A stretch of 64,000 nt of DNA. Source: Pantanalinema sp. Lineage in GTDB: Bacteria > Cyanobacteriota > Sericytochromatia > S15B-MN24 > UBA4093. The notes beneath the pieces were generated by a model. The model made no database searches. It had not been told where the DNA came from and worked only from the letters and a program-made list of their open reading frames with translations. The translations under genes were made by a program, and so were the position numbers. Positions 8,367 to 16,747 of the stretch are shown in pieces. The stretch is taken from NCBI GenBank assembly GCA_036704125.1, contig DATNQI010000050.1, positions 34,065-98,064 of the forward strand. The letters are read 5' to 3'. Position 1 is the stretch's first letter. Each line of letters begins with the position of its first letter.

Positions 8367-9845
8367 ATGATAACACCGTTACGCGCCTTGCTGCATCAGC
8401 AGTATACCCTTTTCAGACCGCTTGCGATGCTCTTCAAGTCAACCAAACGCCATGTCCTGGTGATCGCGCCCGAGGGGGTCGCCCTGCGCGCGGTGACCGG
8501 GGGCGCCGAGGCCTATTGCCCCCTGCCTCCCGGCGCCCTGGGCCCGGCCGAGGCCTCTGCCTACGCCCACTTCGTCCTGGGCGATCCCCGGGCGCTGCAA
8601 GAGGCCATCCAGGAGGCGGTGCGTCGGGTCGGGGGCGTCAAGCAGGCCCATGTCGCGCTGGACGGCCCCATCATGCGGGTCCTGTCCCTCCCCTTGCCGT
8701 ATCTTCCCGAGCGCGACGCGCTGAGGCTCGCGGTCCAGAGCGAGGCCGAGCGCTACCGGGTCTTCGGGGGGGCGGAGCTTTCGCTCGACTTCGCGGTCCT
8801 GAACCAGGAGCCCGAGCACCTTTCGCTGGTCTTCGCGGCCCTGCGGCGCGATTTCGTCGATGCGATCCGCGCGATCTGCGCCGAGGCCGGGATCGAGGTC
8901 ACCAGCGTGGAGCCGCTCGCGCTCGCGCTCATGCGTGGCGTCACCGACGCGCCGGGCCTCGCTCAGGCCGAGGTCCCTCGGGCCATGCTGTGCGCCATGG
9001 GGCACGGCCTCGACGTGGCCGTGTGGCATGAGGGCCGCCTCAGCCACTGGCGAAGCATCTACCTGGACGTGGCGGCCCTGCGGCGCGGCGAGGGCGCGGT
9101 GCTGGACGATGCCCTCGTGGAGTTCCAGCGGACCATGATCGACGTGGGCGCGCGCGACTGGTTGCTGGTGAACGTCCCGGAGCCGCTCGCGCAGGTCCTG
9201 AGCGAGCGGCGCGATCTGAACGTCGTGGCGCGGCCCATGCGCGGGGCCGGCCTTTATCTCGAGGCTCTCGACGGGGCCGCGCTCTACGCCCCCGGCGCCT
9301 TTCCCGTCGCCCTCGACCTGGGCCCCGAGCGGGTGGTCACCAGGCGCACCTTCGACAACCGGCAATGGGGGGGCATCCTCGTGGCGGCGGCCCTGCTCGG
9401 GATCGGCCTCGGGATCAGCATCTACCTGGATGCCCGGATGCGCGACCAGAGCCTCGCGCTCAGCGCGGTCCAGGATCAAACGCAGCAGCTGCAGACGGAG
9501 ATCGCCGCGCGCTCAACGGCAAGCGGCGGTGAGGCGGTTCTGGCAAGCGCCTTTCAGGCGTCGGTCGAGTCGACGCGCCTTTTCGGCGCGCTGCGGGATC
9601 TCATTCCGGCCGACGCGTGGCTCAGCGAGACCCGGATGGAGCCCGGAAAGCCCCTCACCCTGGTCGGTTACGCCGTGTCCCGCACCTCCCCCGTCGCCTT
9701 CGCCGAGGCCCTGGGGCGCCTCGACACCCTCACCTCGGTGACCGTCCCCGAGATCATCCAGGAAGAGCGAGAAGGGGTAAGCGTCTACCGCTTCACCATC
9801 ACCGCCATGCGCCGCCAGACGCCAGGAGGTGCCCGTGTCGAGTAA
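8367..9845 (+). CDS. PilM-PilN fusion protein (GspL-like)
   Basis: About 492 residues from ATG 8367, which has a strong GGGGGAAGGG just upstream; ATG 8427 (MLFKSTKRHV) is the alternative. Residues about 20-330 form an actin-like PilM domain (VLVIAPEGVALRAVTGG, then repeated MLCAMGHGLDVAVWHEG-type motifs). One membrane segment (GGILVAAALLGIGLGISIYL) and a coiled coil lead into a PilN-like domain (RDLIPADAWLSETRMEPGKP ... VYRFTITAMRR). In most T4P systems PilM and PilN are separate, PilM binding the PilN tail. Here they are joined, as in GspL of type II secretion. A TATGAT at 8366-8371 could be a -10 that would support the later start. Confidence 0.75.
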   Translation: MITPLRALLHQQYTLFRPLAMLFKSTKRHVLVIAPEGVALRAVTGGAEAYCPLPPGALGPAEASAYAHFVLGDPRALQEAIQEAVRRVGGVKQAHVALDGPIMRVLSLPLPYLPERDALRLAVQSEAERYRVFGGAELSLDFAVLNQEPEHLSLVFAALRRDFVDAIRAICAEAGIEVTSVEPLALALMRGVTDAPGLAQAEVPRAMLCAMGHGLDVAVWHEGRLSHWRSIYLDVAALRRGEGAVLDDALVEFQRTMIDVGARDWLLVNVPEPLAQVLSERRDLNVVARPMRGAGLYLEALDGAALYAPGAFPVALDLGPERVVTRRTFDNRQWGGILVAAALLGIGLGISIYLDARMRDQSLALSAVQDQTQQLQTEIAARSTASGGEAVLASAFQASVESTRLFGALRDLIPADAWLSETRMEPGKPLTLVGYAVSRTSPVAFAEALGRLDTLTSVTVPEIIQEEREGVSVYRFTITAMRRQTPGGARVE

Positions 9846-10386
9846 GAAGCCTGGGTTCTCCCGGCGGGATCTCGCATGGCTGATGGGGTTCGGCTTCTTC
9901 GTCGAGGCCGTCGTGATCTACATGCTGCTCATCGATCCGGCCGTGTCGCGCCTGGCGAAGATCGCCCCCGAGCTGGCCAAGGCCCGCGAAGCCCAGGCGA
10001 GCCTGCAGGGCGCGATCGCCTCCTCTCTTCCGCGGGCATCGGCTGGGACCGCGCCTTTGCCTGCTCCCTTGCGCCTCGCCCCGGCGGAGTCGCCGAGCCT
10101 CGCCATCCAGCGCGCCCTCGACGTGCAGGTGGCTTCAAGCGGTGCTCGCCTGCTGTCCACCACGCTGGACCAGCCCACCGAGTCCACGAGCGCGCCGGGC
10201 CTCACCCGCGCCAGGGTACGGCTGGCCGGGTCCTTCGAGGAGATCGACGCCTTCGTGGCGAGCCTCGCGGCCCCTGCCCATTTCGTCACCATGGAGGCGC
10301 TGGTCGTGCGGGCGGTGGACCCGCAGGCGGAGCGCCTCGAGGCCGACATCACCCTCTCGTACCACATCCAATCAAAGGAGCATTGA
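9835..10386 (+). CDS. PilO-like alignment-complex protein
   Basis: About 183 residues. GTG 9835 is preferred because AGGAGG ends five bases upstream; the GTG at 9829 overlaps that site. Topology is a cytoplasmic tail, one membrane helix (AWLMGFGFFVEAVVIYMLL), a coiled coil (AKIAPELAKAREAQASLQGA) and a small ferredoxin-like periplasmic domain. This is the PilO/GspM plan; the protein pairs with PilN to link the inner platform to PilP and the secretin. It overlaps the fused pilM-pilN gene by 11 bases. The assignment is from topology and position. Confidence 0.7.
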   Translation: MSSKKPGFSRRDLAWLMGFGFFVEAVVIYMLLIDPAVSRLAKIAPELAKAREAQASLQGAIASSLPRASAGTAPLPAPLRLAPAESPSLAIQRALDVQVASSGARLLSTTLDQPTESTSAPGLTRARVRLAGSFEEIDAFVASLAAPAHFVTMEALVVRAVDPQAERLEADITLSYHIQSKEH

Positions 10387-10388
10387 CC

Positions 10389-10844
10389 GTGTCCCAATCG
10401 CTGCAAGACCTCGCCGTGCTGCAACCCGAGGGCTGGAGCGCCATGCTGGCCCTCGGCGAGCATCGTACCTTCGCGCCTCAAAGCGTCATCTTCTCCGACC
10501 GGGAGCCGGGGTGGCACCTCTACGTGGTGCGATCCGGCCTGGTCGAGATCCTGAAGGAGACGGCGCCCGGCATCGAGCTGCGCCTGGCGATCCTCGAGGC
10601 GGGAGCCGTCTTCGGCGAGGGGGCCCTGTTCGAGGACAGCCACCGCTCGGCCACCACCCGCGCCTTCAAGGAGGTCGAGGTGATCCAGATCTCGGTCACG
10701 GCCTTGCGGGACTTCCTCGCCTCGCACCCCGCCTTCGCGCTTGATTTCTACCGGCTGCTCTGCGGCCGGCTGCACCGCATCATGGCGGACCTCGACGCCG
10801 ACCTCAAGACCCTTCACCGGCGCCTCACGAACAGCCAGTCGTAA
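10389..10844 (+). CDS. Cyclic nucleotide-binding domain protein, no DNA-binding domain
   Basis: 151 residues from GTG 10389, with AAAGGAG eight bases upstream. One complete cNMP-binding beta-roll fills the protein. The phosphate-binding cassette is intact (FGEGALFEDSHRSATTRA has the FGE and the R-S/T-A element). The C-terminal helix (DFYRLLCGRLHRIMADLDAD) resembles the dimer helix of CRP, but no helix-turn-helix follows, so it is probably a stand-alone ligand sensor acting by protein contact. It is the last gene of the pilM/N/O operon, so a role in nucleotide control of pilus function is likely but inferred. Confidence 0.85.
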   Translation: MSQSLQDLAVLQPEGWSAMLALGEHRTFAPQSVIFSDREPGWHLYVVRSGLVEILKETAPGIELRLAILEAGAVFGEGALFEDSHRSATTRAFKEVEVIQISVTALRDFLASHPAFALDFYRLLCGRLHRIMADLDADLKTLHRRLTNSQS

Positions 10845-10951
10845 TCTGCGCGCAACGAACCTTTCGCCTGCCGTTAACGCCCGGATGATGCAAAGGGATG
10901 CTCGGCAGGGTATGGTGGAGCAGCGCTCCGCTTGAGGACAAGGAGGTCTGG

Positions 10952-11137
10952 ATGAGCAGTCCCGTCTCGAATTCCACGATCGCAGCCGCGAGCACCCCCG
11001 GCGGTGCGGCGCGGTATGTTGGGGTGTCGGTGCTGAAGAAGCAAATGGACTTCAACGAGCAGCAGAACGCTCAGTTGCTCTCGAGCATCCCCCAGGCCCC
11101 CAGGCCGGGTGGAAGCCAGATCGACCTTTACGTCTAG
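10952..11137 (+). CDS. YjfB-like putative motility protein
   Basis: 61 residues from ATG 10952, with AGGAGG five bases upstream. The pattern VGVSVLKKQMDFNEQQNAQL followed by a proline-rich turn and a C-terminal IDLYV matches the YjfB family (annotated as putative motility protein), whose members are about 60 residues and end in a similar G-x-x-I/V-D-x-x-V motif. The molecular function of that family is not known to me. The gene is monocistronic and ends in a strong terminator. Confidence 0.7.
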   Translation: MSSPVSNSTIAAASTPGGAARYVGVSVLKKQMDFNEQQNAQLLSSIPQAPRPGGSQIDLYV

Positions 11138-11157
11138 CTTCAGAGAGCAAGCTCGCA

Positions 11158-11186
11158 GGTGACGCCGGTCTCAGACCGGCGTCACC
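11158..11186 (+). terminator. Intrinsic terminator after the yjfB-like gene
   Basis: Two perfect 14-base arms (11158-11171 and 11173-11186) around a single base form a very stable hairpin, followed by GTTTCCGTT. It lies 20 bases past the stop codon of the YjfB-like gene. Confidence 0.75.
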
Positions 11187-11280
11187 GTTTCCGTTCTGGG
11201 GCTCGGCGCAGCCCTCAACCCCCGACCTTCATGGGCCGATAAGGATCTCGGATATCCCTCGCTTGCAATCGAGGTGGACC

Positions 11281-11601
11281 ATGACGACGTCGCGAGAATT
11301 CGACTGGGGGACCTTCGACGCGCGCATCCGGAAGCTGGAGGCCCTTGCCGACGAGGTGCGGGCCTACGTTCGCGCCAGGACCTTTCCGGAGGTGTCGCGC
11401 GCCAGCGCGCGCCTGCACGCCGCCCTCGAGGCCCTCGACCGCACCGAGGCGCCTGGGCCTGCGAGGGCCGGGGCCATGCCGCCGAAAGAGAGCGCGCCCG
11501 AGTCCGTCATGGTGGCCGATCTGCTGCGCCGCAAGCGGGTCTACGAAGCCCTCCTGCGAACGGGCCAGAAGGTCGCGGACATCGGTGATGGCGCCTCGTG
11601 A
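11281..11601 (+). CDS. Hypothetical protein, helical, 106 residues
   Basis: ATG 11281 follows GAGGTGG. The product begins MTTSREFDWGTFDARIRKLE and is predicted to be mostly helical with heptad-like runs (LEALADEVRAYVRARTF, ASARLHAALEALDRT), a proline/alanine linker near 60-75 and another helix (VADLLRRKRVYEALLRTGQK). There is no signal peptide or membrane segment. I recognise no family. It lies between the YjfB-like and needle-like genes. A small chaperone or regulator would fit its size and composition, but nothing shows this. Confidence 0.55.
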   Translation: MTTSREFDWGTFDARIRKLEALADEVRAYVRARTFPEVSRASARLHAALEALDRTEAPGPARAGAMPPKESAPESVMVADLLRRKRVYEALLRTGQKVADIGDGAS

Positions 11602-11813
11602 CGCCCGGGGGGGCGGGGGGCGGGAATGTATGGCCCCCGTCAAAGTCGTATTAAATGTCTGTAAAATGGCGTCAGAAAGAACCGAGCGAGTGGCATAAGG
11701 GTGTAGGAAGCAGGTTGAGGGCGCCGGGTGAGAGCCACCGGGCGGAAGCCGCCGGGAGAGCGTCTTAGACTCACCAACGCTGGTAACACACGACGCACAG
11801 AGGAGGATTCAAG
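11602..11813 (+). promoter_or_regulatory. Promoter and structured leader of the needle-like gene
   Basis: The 212-base gap holds an A/T-rich stretch with TAAAAT at 11662-11667 (a plausible -10). A GC-rich leader (about 11720-11765) contains two adjacent short hairpins, GGTG/CACC and GGCGG/CCGCC. GAGGAGG lies eight bases before the ATG at 11814. I could not match the leader to a riboswitch class. Confidence 0.4.
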
Positions 11814-12059
11814 ATGGCTAGCAGTCTGCAGGGGTTCGATAGCGCCGCTACCAACGCGACGATGGCGGTCAGCAACGCCAGCGAAGCGGTCGCCAAGAAG
11901 ATGACCCAGATGGATGACCTCATCAAGCAGCTGGAGGACCCCAAGGCGAACACCGCCGCGGTCCAGGCCCGCCTCCAGAAGCTGAACATGGAAATCAGCA
12001 TGATCACCAACGTGATGAACTCCATCAAGGACCTGATGAAGGCCTTCTTCCAGCGCTAA
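11814..12059 (+). CDS. Small helical protein resembling type III secretion needle subunits (YscF/PrgI-like)
   Basis: 81 residues, no cysteine, tryptophan or signal peptide. The layout is a helix (about 17-40), a turn with DPKANTAAV, a long second helix (VQARLQKLNMEISMITNVMN) and the ending SIKDLMKAFFQR. Needle proteins such as YscF and PrgI have 80-87 residues with helix, a turn centred on P-x-(D/N)P-A, and a second helix ending in a similar K-D-(L/I)-x(5-6)-Q-(K/N) tail. The resemblance is by eye and short helical proteins can mislead. The gene has its own GAGGAGG ribosome site and a strong terminator, as expected for an abundant filament subunit. No type III export apparatus is visible in the window. 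Confidence 0.5.
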   Translation: MASSLQGFDSAATNATMAVSNASEAVAKKMTQMDDLIKQLEDPKANTAAVQARLQKLNMEISMITNVMNSIKDLMKAFFQR

Positions 12060-12078
12060 GCTCCAGGGTTCCACGCGA

Positions 12079-12110
12079 GCACCTGCCGATTTCTTCGGCA
12101 GGTGCTTTTT
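12079..12110 (+). terminator. Intrinsic terminator after the needle-like gene
   Basis: A perfect 11-bp stem (12079-12089 with 12095-12105), a five-base loop and a run of five T (12106-12110) form a textbook rho-independent terminator 20 bases past the stop. Confidence 0.9.
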
Positions 12111-12209
12111 AATGGGGCCTGATATTTGGACAAGTTACGCGCTTTGTTCAGCGTCAGGTGCTTTTCAACGGGCCTTGATGCGGGCATAAGATACTCGCTT
12201 GTTCATCGT
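12099..12209 (+). repeat. Imperfect tandem repeat, two units of about 56 bases
   Basis: Unit 1 (12099-12154) and unit 2 (12155-12209) share CAGGTGCTTTT, GGGCC, TGAT, AAG/AT-AC, TTGTTCA and CGT in the same order, agreeing at roughly three quarters of positions. A third unit begins (CAGG) at 12209. Unit 1 starts inside the right arm of the preceding terminator, so the second unit carries a copy of the terminator's 3' arm and T-run. It lies between the needle-like gene and the coiled-coil gene. Confidence 0.7.
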
Positions 12210-12234
12210 CAGGCAGTTCACGGAAGGGCATACC

Positions 12235-13101
12235 ATGAGCAACCAGCAGAGCACCCCCAACCGCGCCGCACTCGAAGAGAAGGTTCGTCGTGCCGAGCAG
12301 TTGAAGAGCGAGAACGCGGCGCGCGAGGCGCGTGCCACCAAGCCGCTCGTCAACACCCTCGAGACCCAGAAGCGCGAGCTCGCCTCTGCCCTGGCGTACC
12401 TGGACAAGCTCGCCAAGGAGTACGAGGCCAAGCTGAGCCAGCTCAGGGGAGCCAACACCCCCCAGGCCCAGGCCGAGATCAAGTCGATCGAGACGAAGCT
12501 GAACCTCTACAAGACGGTGCGCGCCGCAGCGGGCACCTTCGAGGAGAGCATCAACGCCACCGACCCGGCGGCACTCGCCAGCGCCGCGCTCACCATGCGC
12601 CTGGCCGAGGCCGAGCTGGTGGTGGCCAACGCCAAGCTCGTGCTCGAGGAGCAGACCCCGAGCATCGGCGTCCTCAGGGCGGCCCTGGGGCAGCCCGCCA
12701 GGCTATCGCCGGCCCAGACCAGCGCCGTCAACCAGCTCAAGGCGCGACTGAACGCCAACGCCGCCCTGAGCCAGCAGGCGAACGCCGCCCTTCACTTCTA
12801 CCAGGACGCTCTCGCCTGCATGCAGCAGGAGGACCGTAGCCTCGCCCACTTCAAGACCCTGAAGGGCAAGGAGGCGCTCCAGTTCGCGGCGACTTCGATG
12901 AAGGTCTCGAGCCTCGCCGGCAAGATCAACCAGCTGCGCAACCTTCACGCCTCCTTCGCCGCGGACCCGCTTCTCAAGCAGCTCTTCCCCGCGCCCGTGG
13001 ACGTGGAGATCCCGCAGCTGCCGCCCGGGGTCAACCCCCAGAAGGCGAAGGCCAAGCCCCTGACGGGGATCCTGAAGGACATCCTCGGGATCGGGAAGTA
13101 A
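12235..13101 (+). CDS. Coiled-coil protein of unknown function
   Basis: 288 residues from ATG 12235 (MSNQQSTPNRAALEEKV). The product is almost entirely helical with long heptad stretches (for example KRELASALAYLDKLAKEYEA, then ALTMRLAEAELVVANAKLVL). It is rich in A, L, K and Q and ends with a proline-rich tail (PQLPPGVNPQKAKAKPLTG). There is no signal peptide or membrane segment. I recognise no family. Its place next to the needle-like gene and its helical-hairpin build would fit a secretion or filament accessory protein; this is inference only. Confidence 0.6.
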   Translation: MSNQQSTPNRAALEEKVRRAEQLKSENAAREARATKPLVNTLETQKRELASALAYLDKLAKEYEAKLSQLRGANTPQAQAEIKSIETKLNLYKTVRAAAGTFEESINATDPAALASAALTMRLAEAELVVANAKLVLEEQTPSIGVLRAALGQPARLSPAQTSAVNQLKARLNANAALSQQANAALHFYQDALACMQQEDRSLAHFKTLKGKEALQFAATSMKVSSLAGKINQLRNLHASFAADPLLKQLFPAPVDVEIPQLPPGVNPQKAKAKPLTGILKDILGIGK

Positions 13102-13112
13102 GCTTCTTTTGC

Positions 13113-13142
13113 AAAAAAGAGCCGCCGCGTCAGCGGCGGCTC
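13113..13142 (-). terminator. Intrinsic terminator of the small membrane-protein gene
   Basis: GAGCCGCCGC at 13119-13128 pairs with 13133-13142 around a four-base loop. On the minus strand it is followed by six U, and the stop codon of the 13130-13474 gene lies inside the hairpin. It may also block read-through from the converging coiled-coil gene. Confidence 0.8.
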
Positions 13143-13474
13143 TGCCACACCTGGTAGGCGAGGCCGAGGTCGTTCCACACCAGCGCGACCAGGGCGATGC
13201 TGAGCCAGCCGATCCCGATGCCGATGGCCACCGGAGCGCCGCCAATTCCGACCCCGAGCCCGATGGAGAGGGCGACCACCAGCAAGGCGGCAACGATGCT
13301 CTCCCAGCGGGGCTGAGGCATCGCCCGGGTCTTGCGGATCTGCATCCGGTCGGCGTTCATCCGGCGCAGGCCCTCGTCGGCAGCGGGCATCGCGACCGGC
13401 TGCCGCAGGCGGGGCTGGGGCGGCTGAGGCAGGCGATGGCGCGAGGACTGCGAGTATCCGATCGAGTTCGACAT
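13130..13474 (-). CDS. Small two-span membrane protein, hypothetical
   Basis: 114 residues. The first half is polar and proline/arginine-rich (SSRHRLPQPPQPRLRQP), the second has two hydrophobic segments (SIVAALLVVALSIGLGVGIG and VAIGIGIGWLSIALVALVW) and ends in a charged QSRR tail, giving a cytoplasmic N-terminus and a membrane hairpin. No family is recognised. It is transcribed against the coiled-coil gene and divergently from hflX. Confidence 0.55.
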   Translation of the reverse strand: MSNSIGYSQSSRHRLPQPPQPRLRQPVAMPAADEGLRRMNADRMQIRKTRAMPQPRWESIVAALLVVALSIGLGVGIGGAPVAIGIGIGWLSIALVALVWNDLGLAYQVWQSRR

Positions 13475-13567
13475 GACGGGCTCCTGTGGTCTTAGGCTCT
13501 ATCTATCATATCGTTAATGATTTCATAACCTTGCGTCCTTCCTCCCGTCTTTTTCGCGCCGGGCCTC

Positions 13568-13576
13568 TGGTATGAT
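13568..13576 (+). promoter_or_regulatory. Extended -10 promoter upstream of hflX
   Basis: TGG followed by TATGAT (13571-13576) fits an extended -10 box. The ATG at 13586 would then have only a few leader bases. GGAGG at 13577-13581 could serve as ribosome site if an earlier promoter is used. The same nine-base motif precedes rnhA and the acetyl-CoA synthetase gene. Confidence 0.45.
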
Positions 13577-13585
13577 GGAGGACAT

Positions 13586-14914
<1,329 letters not shown>

Positions 14915-14936
14915 GCCGAGCGCCTCGCCGTCTATC

Positions 14937-14960
14937 GAGGGCCCGTCACGGCGGGCCCTC
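14937..14960. terminator. Hairpin between the converging hflX and yihY-like genes
   Basis: GAGGGCCCG (14937-14945) pairs with CGGGCCCTC (14952-14960). It overlaps the stop codon of the yihY-like gene. TCCCTTCTT follows on the plus strand, so it probably serves hflX. Confidence 0.65.
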
Positions 14961-15836
14961 CCTTCTTGCCATCACCTTGGCGAACTCGGCTCCGACGAAG
15001 AGGCTCTCGGCGGAGTAGAAGATCCACACCAGCAGCGCCAGGATGGAGCCCGCCGCCCCGTAGAGCGCCCCCGCGTTGCTGCGCGCCAGGTAGAAGCTGA
15101 GGGCGTACTTGCCGAGCCCGAAGAGCAGGGTGGTCGTGCTGGCGCCCAGCCAGGCGTGGCGCCAGCTGACGACCGTATCGGGCACGTGACGGAACATGAG
15201 GGCGAAGGCCACCGTGACGATGCCGAGCGAAAGCGCCTCGTTGAGGGAGAGCCAGAGCCCGACTCCACCCGGGAGGGCGAGGTCGAGCGGGACGTGAAAC
15301 GCCTCCATGAGGGTCCCGAGGACGATCGAAGCCAGCAACAACAGCCCGACCACCACGATCGCGACCACGGCCAGGAGGTACTTCTCCAGCGTCCGGATTG
15401 CTCTGGCGAGGGGCCTTCCCCCCTTGAGGGGAGTGACCTCCCAGATGATGTTGAGCGCGTCATGGATGAGGGCGAACATGCCCGCAGCCCCGGCCACGAG
15501 GGAGGCCCCGCTGACCCAGGCGGCGACGCTGGCCCCGCCCGAGAGGTGAGTGGCGTGGAGCAACGAGGCCAGAGTCTCGGCGGCGGGCGCGCCCGCGTAG
15601 GTCCTCACCTGTTCGAGAGCTTGGCGCTCGGCCAGCTCCACCCCGTAGACGAGGCCCGCGATGTTGACGACGAGATAGACGAGCGGGCCGATCGAGAAGA
15701 TGCCGTAGTAGGCCAGAGCGGCCCCCAGCAGGTTGATCCGGTCGCGAGCGCTTGCGATCGCGACTTCTCGGAAAAAGAGCGCAGCCCCGGTCGCGATCGC
15801 CCTCCCCTTGGCGAGGGCCTTCTGCCAGCTTGCCAT
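14946..15836 (-). CDS. YihY/BrkB-family inner-membrane protein
   Basis: 296 residues with about six hydrophobic segments. ALAYYGIFSIGPLVYLVVNI near residue 40 and the later FYLARSNAGALYGAAGSILA, LLVWIFYSAESLFVGAEFAK region are hallmarks of the YihY/virulence factor BrkB family (formerly called RNase BN by mistake). The true function is unsettled; transport has been suggested. GAGGGAGGG precedes ATG 15836. It follows hflX on the opposite strand, with no operon partner. Confidence 0.88.
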   Translation of the reverse strand: MASWQKALAKGRAIATGAALFFREVAIASARDRINLLGAALAYYGIFSIGPLVYLVVNIAGLVYGVELAERQALEQVRTYAGAPAAETLASLLHATHLSGGASVAAWVSGASLVAGAAGMFALIHDALNIIWEVTPLKGGRPLARAIRTLEKYLLAVVAIVVVGLLLLASIVLGTLMEAFHVPLDLALPGGVGLWLSLNEALSLGIVTVAFALMFRHVPDTVVSWRHAWLGASTTTLLFGLGKYALSFYLARSNAGALYGAAGSILALLVWIFYSAESLFVGAEFAKVMARREGPP

Positions 15837-15904
15837 CGACGCCCTCCCTCGCTTTCACCATGCGAGACGCGCGAGGGCGTCGAAAAGAGCGGGACGGCCA
15901 GTGT

Positions 15905-16729
15905 TTATTTGCGAGCCGCCCTTTGATCCCAGTCGCTGGGGAACTTGTAGCCTGCGAACTTTTGCCGGGCCCAGCCCTGGAAGGCGGGCGAGCGATAGGC
16001 GGCGATCACGTCCTTGACCCAGGGCTGGGAGCGATCGGCGCTCCGGATGGCCCCCCAGTTCACGTAGGCGTCGCTCTTCTCCTGGTAGAGCGCCTCGGTC
16101 AGGCGGATGCCGGAGCTGGTCGCGTAGTTTCCGTTGATGACGGAAAAGTCCACGTCGGCGCGCGAGCGCGGCAGCTGGGCGGCCTCGAGCTGGACGAGCC
16201 GCACCCGCTTCGGGTTCTCGGCGATGTCGTGCAGGGAGGCCCGGAGGGGATCGATCCCGGGCTTCAGCTTCAGCCAGCCGAGATCCTTCAGCAGGACCAG
16301 CGCCCGCGCCATGTTGGTCGGGTCGTTCGGCACGGCCACGGTGGTGCCTTGCTTGGCCGAAGCGAGCGCTTTCTGGCGTCCCGCGTACAGCCCGAGGGGC
16401 GCGGTCGGGACCTGGAAGGCCCCCGAGAGCGAAAGGCCTCGCTCGCGAACGAAGCCGTCCAGATAGGGCTTGTGCTGGAAGACGTTGACGTCCAGCGCCC
16501 CCTCGGCGAGGGCGAGGTTCGGCCGGACGTAGTCGGTGAACTCGACCACGCGCACCTTGTAGCCTCGCTTTTCGAGCTGCGGCTTGATCGAGAAGCGCGC
16601 CATGTCCCCGAAGTCGCCCACGCTGGTGCCGATGACGATTTCCTTCTTGCTGGGGGCCGCCTGGGCGGCGTGGGCGATCAGCAGCCATCCGAGGCTCGAA
16701 GCGACGAGGGTCTTGAGCAGGGTCTTCAC
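15905..16729 (-). CDS. metQ: D-methionine-type ABC transporter substrate-binding protein MetQ
   Basis: 274 residues. The signal peptide MKTLLKTLVASSLGWLLI ... AHAAQA is followed by the NlpA/MetQ domain (KEIVIGTSVGDFGDMARF, DVNVFQHKPYLDGF, VAVPNDPTNMARALVLL, INGNYATSSG). It captures methionine or a derivative in the periplasm for MetNI. Unlike most MetQ proteins there is no lipobox cysteine, so it is probably soluble. It is third in a metN-metI-metQ operon, 18 bases after metI. Confidence 0.9.
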   Translation of the reverse strand: MKTLLKTLVASSLGWLLIAHAAQAAPSKKEIVIGTSVGDFGDMARFSIKPQLEKRGYKVRVVEFTDYVRPNLALAEGALDVNVFQHKPYLDGFVRERGLSLSGAFQVPTAPLGLYAGRQKALASAKQGTTVAVPNDPTNMARALVLLKDLGWLKLKPGIDPLRASLHDIAENPKRVRLVQLEAAQLPRSRADVDFSVINGNYATSSGIRLTEALYQEKSDAYVNWGAIRSADRSQPWVKDVIAAYRSPAFQGWARQKFAGYKFPSDWDQRAARK

Positions 16730-16747
16730 GTGTTCTCTCCTTTGTGT

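Noticed and set aside
11814..12059. WXG100/ESX-type protein for the 81-residue helical product.
   Set aside because: There is no W-x-G turn between the helices and the length is short for that family; a needle-like resemblance is better, though unproven.
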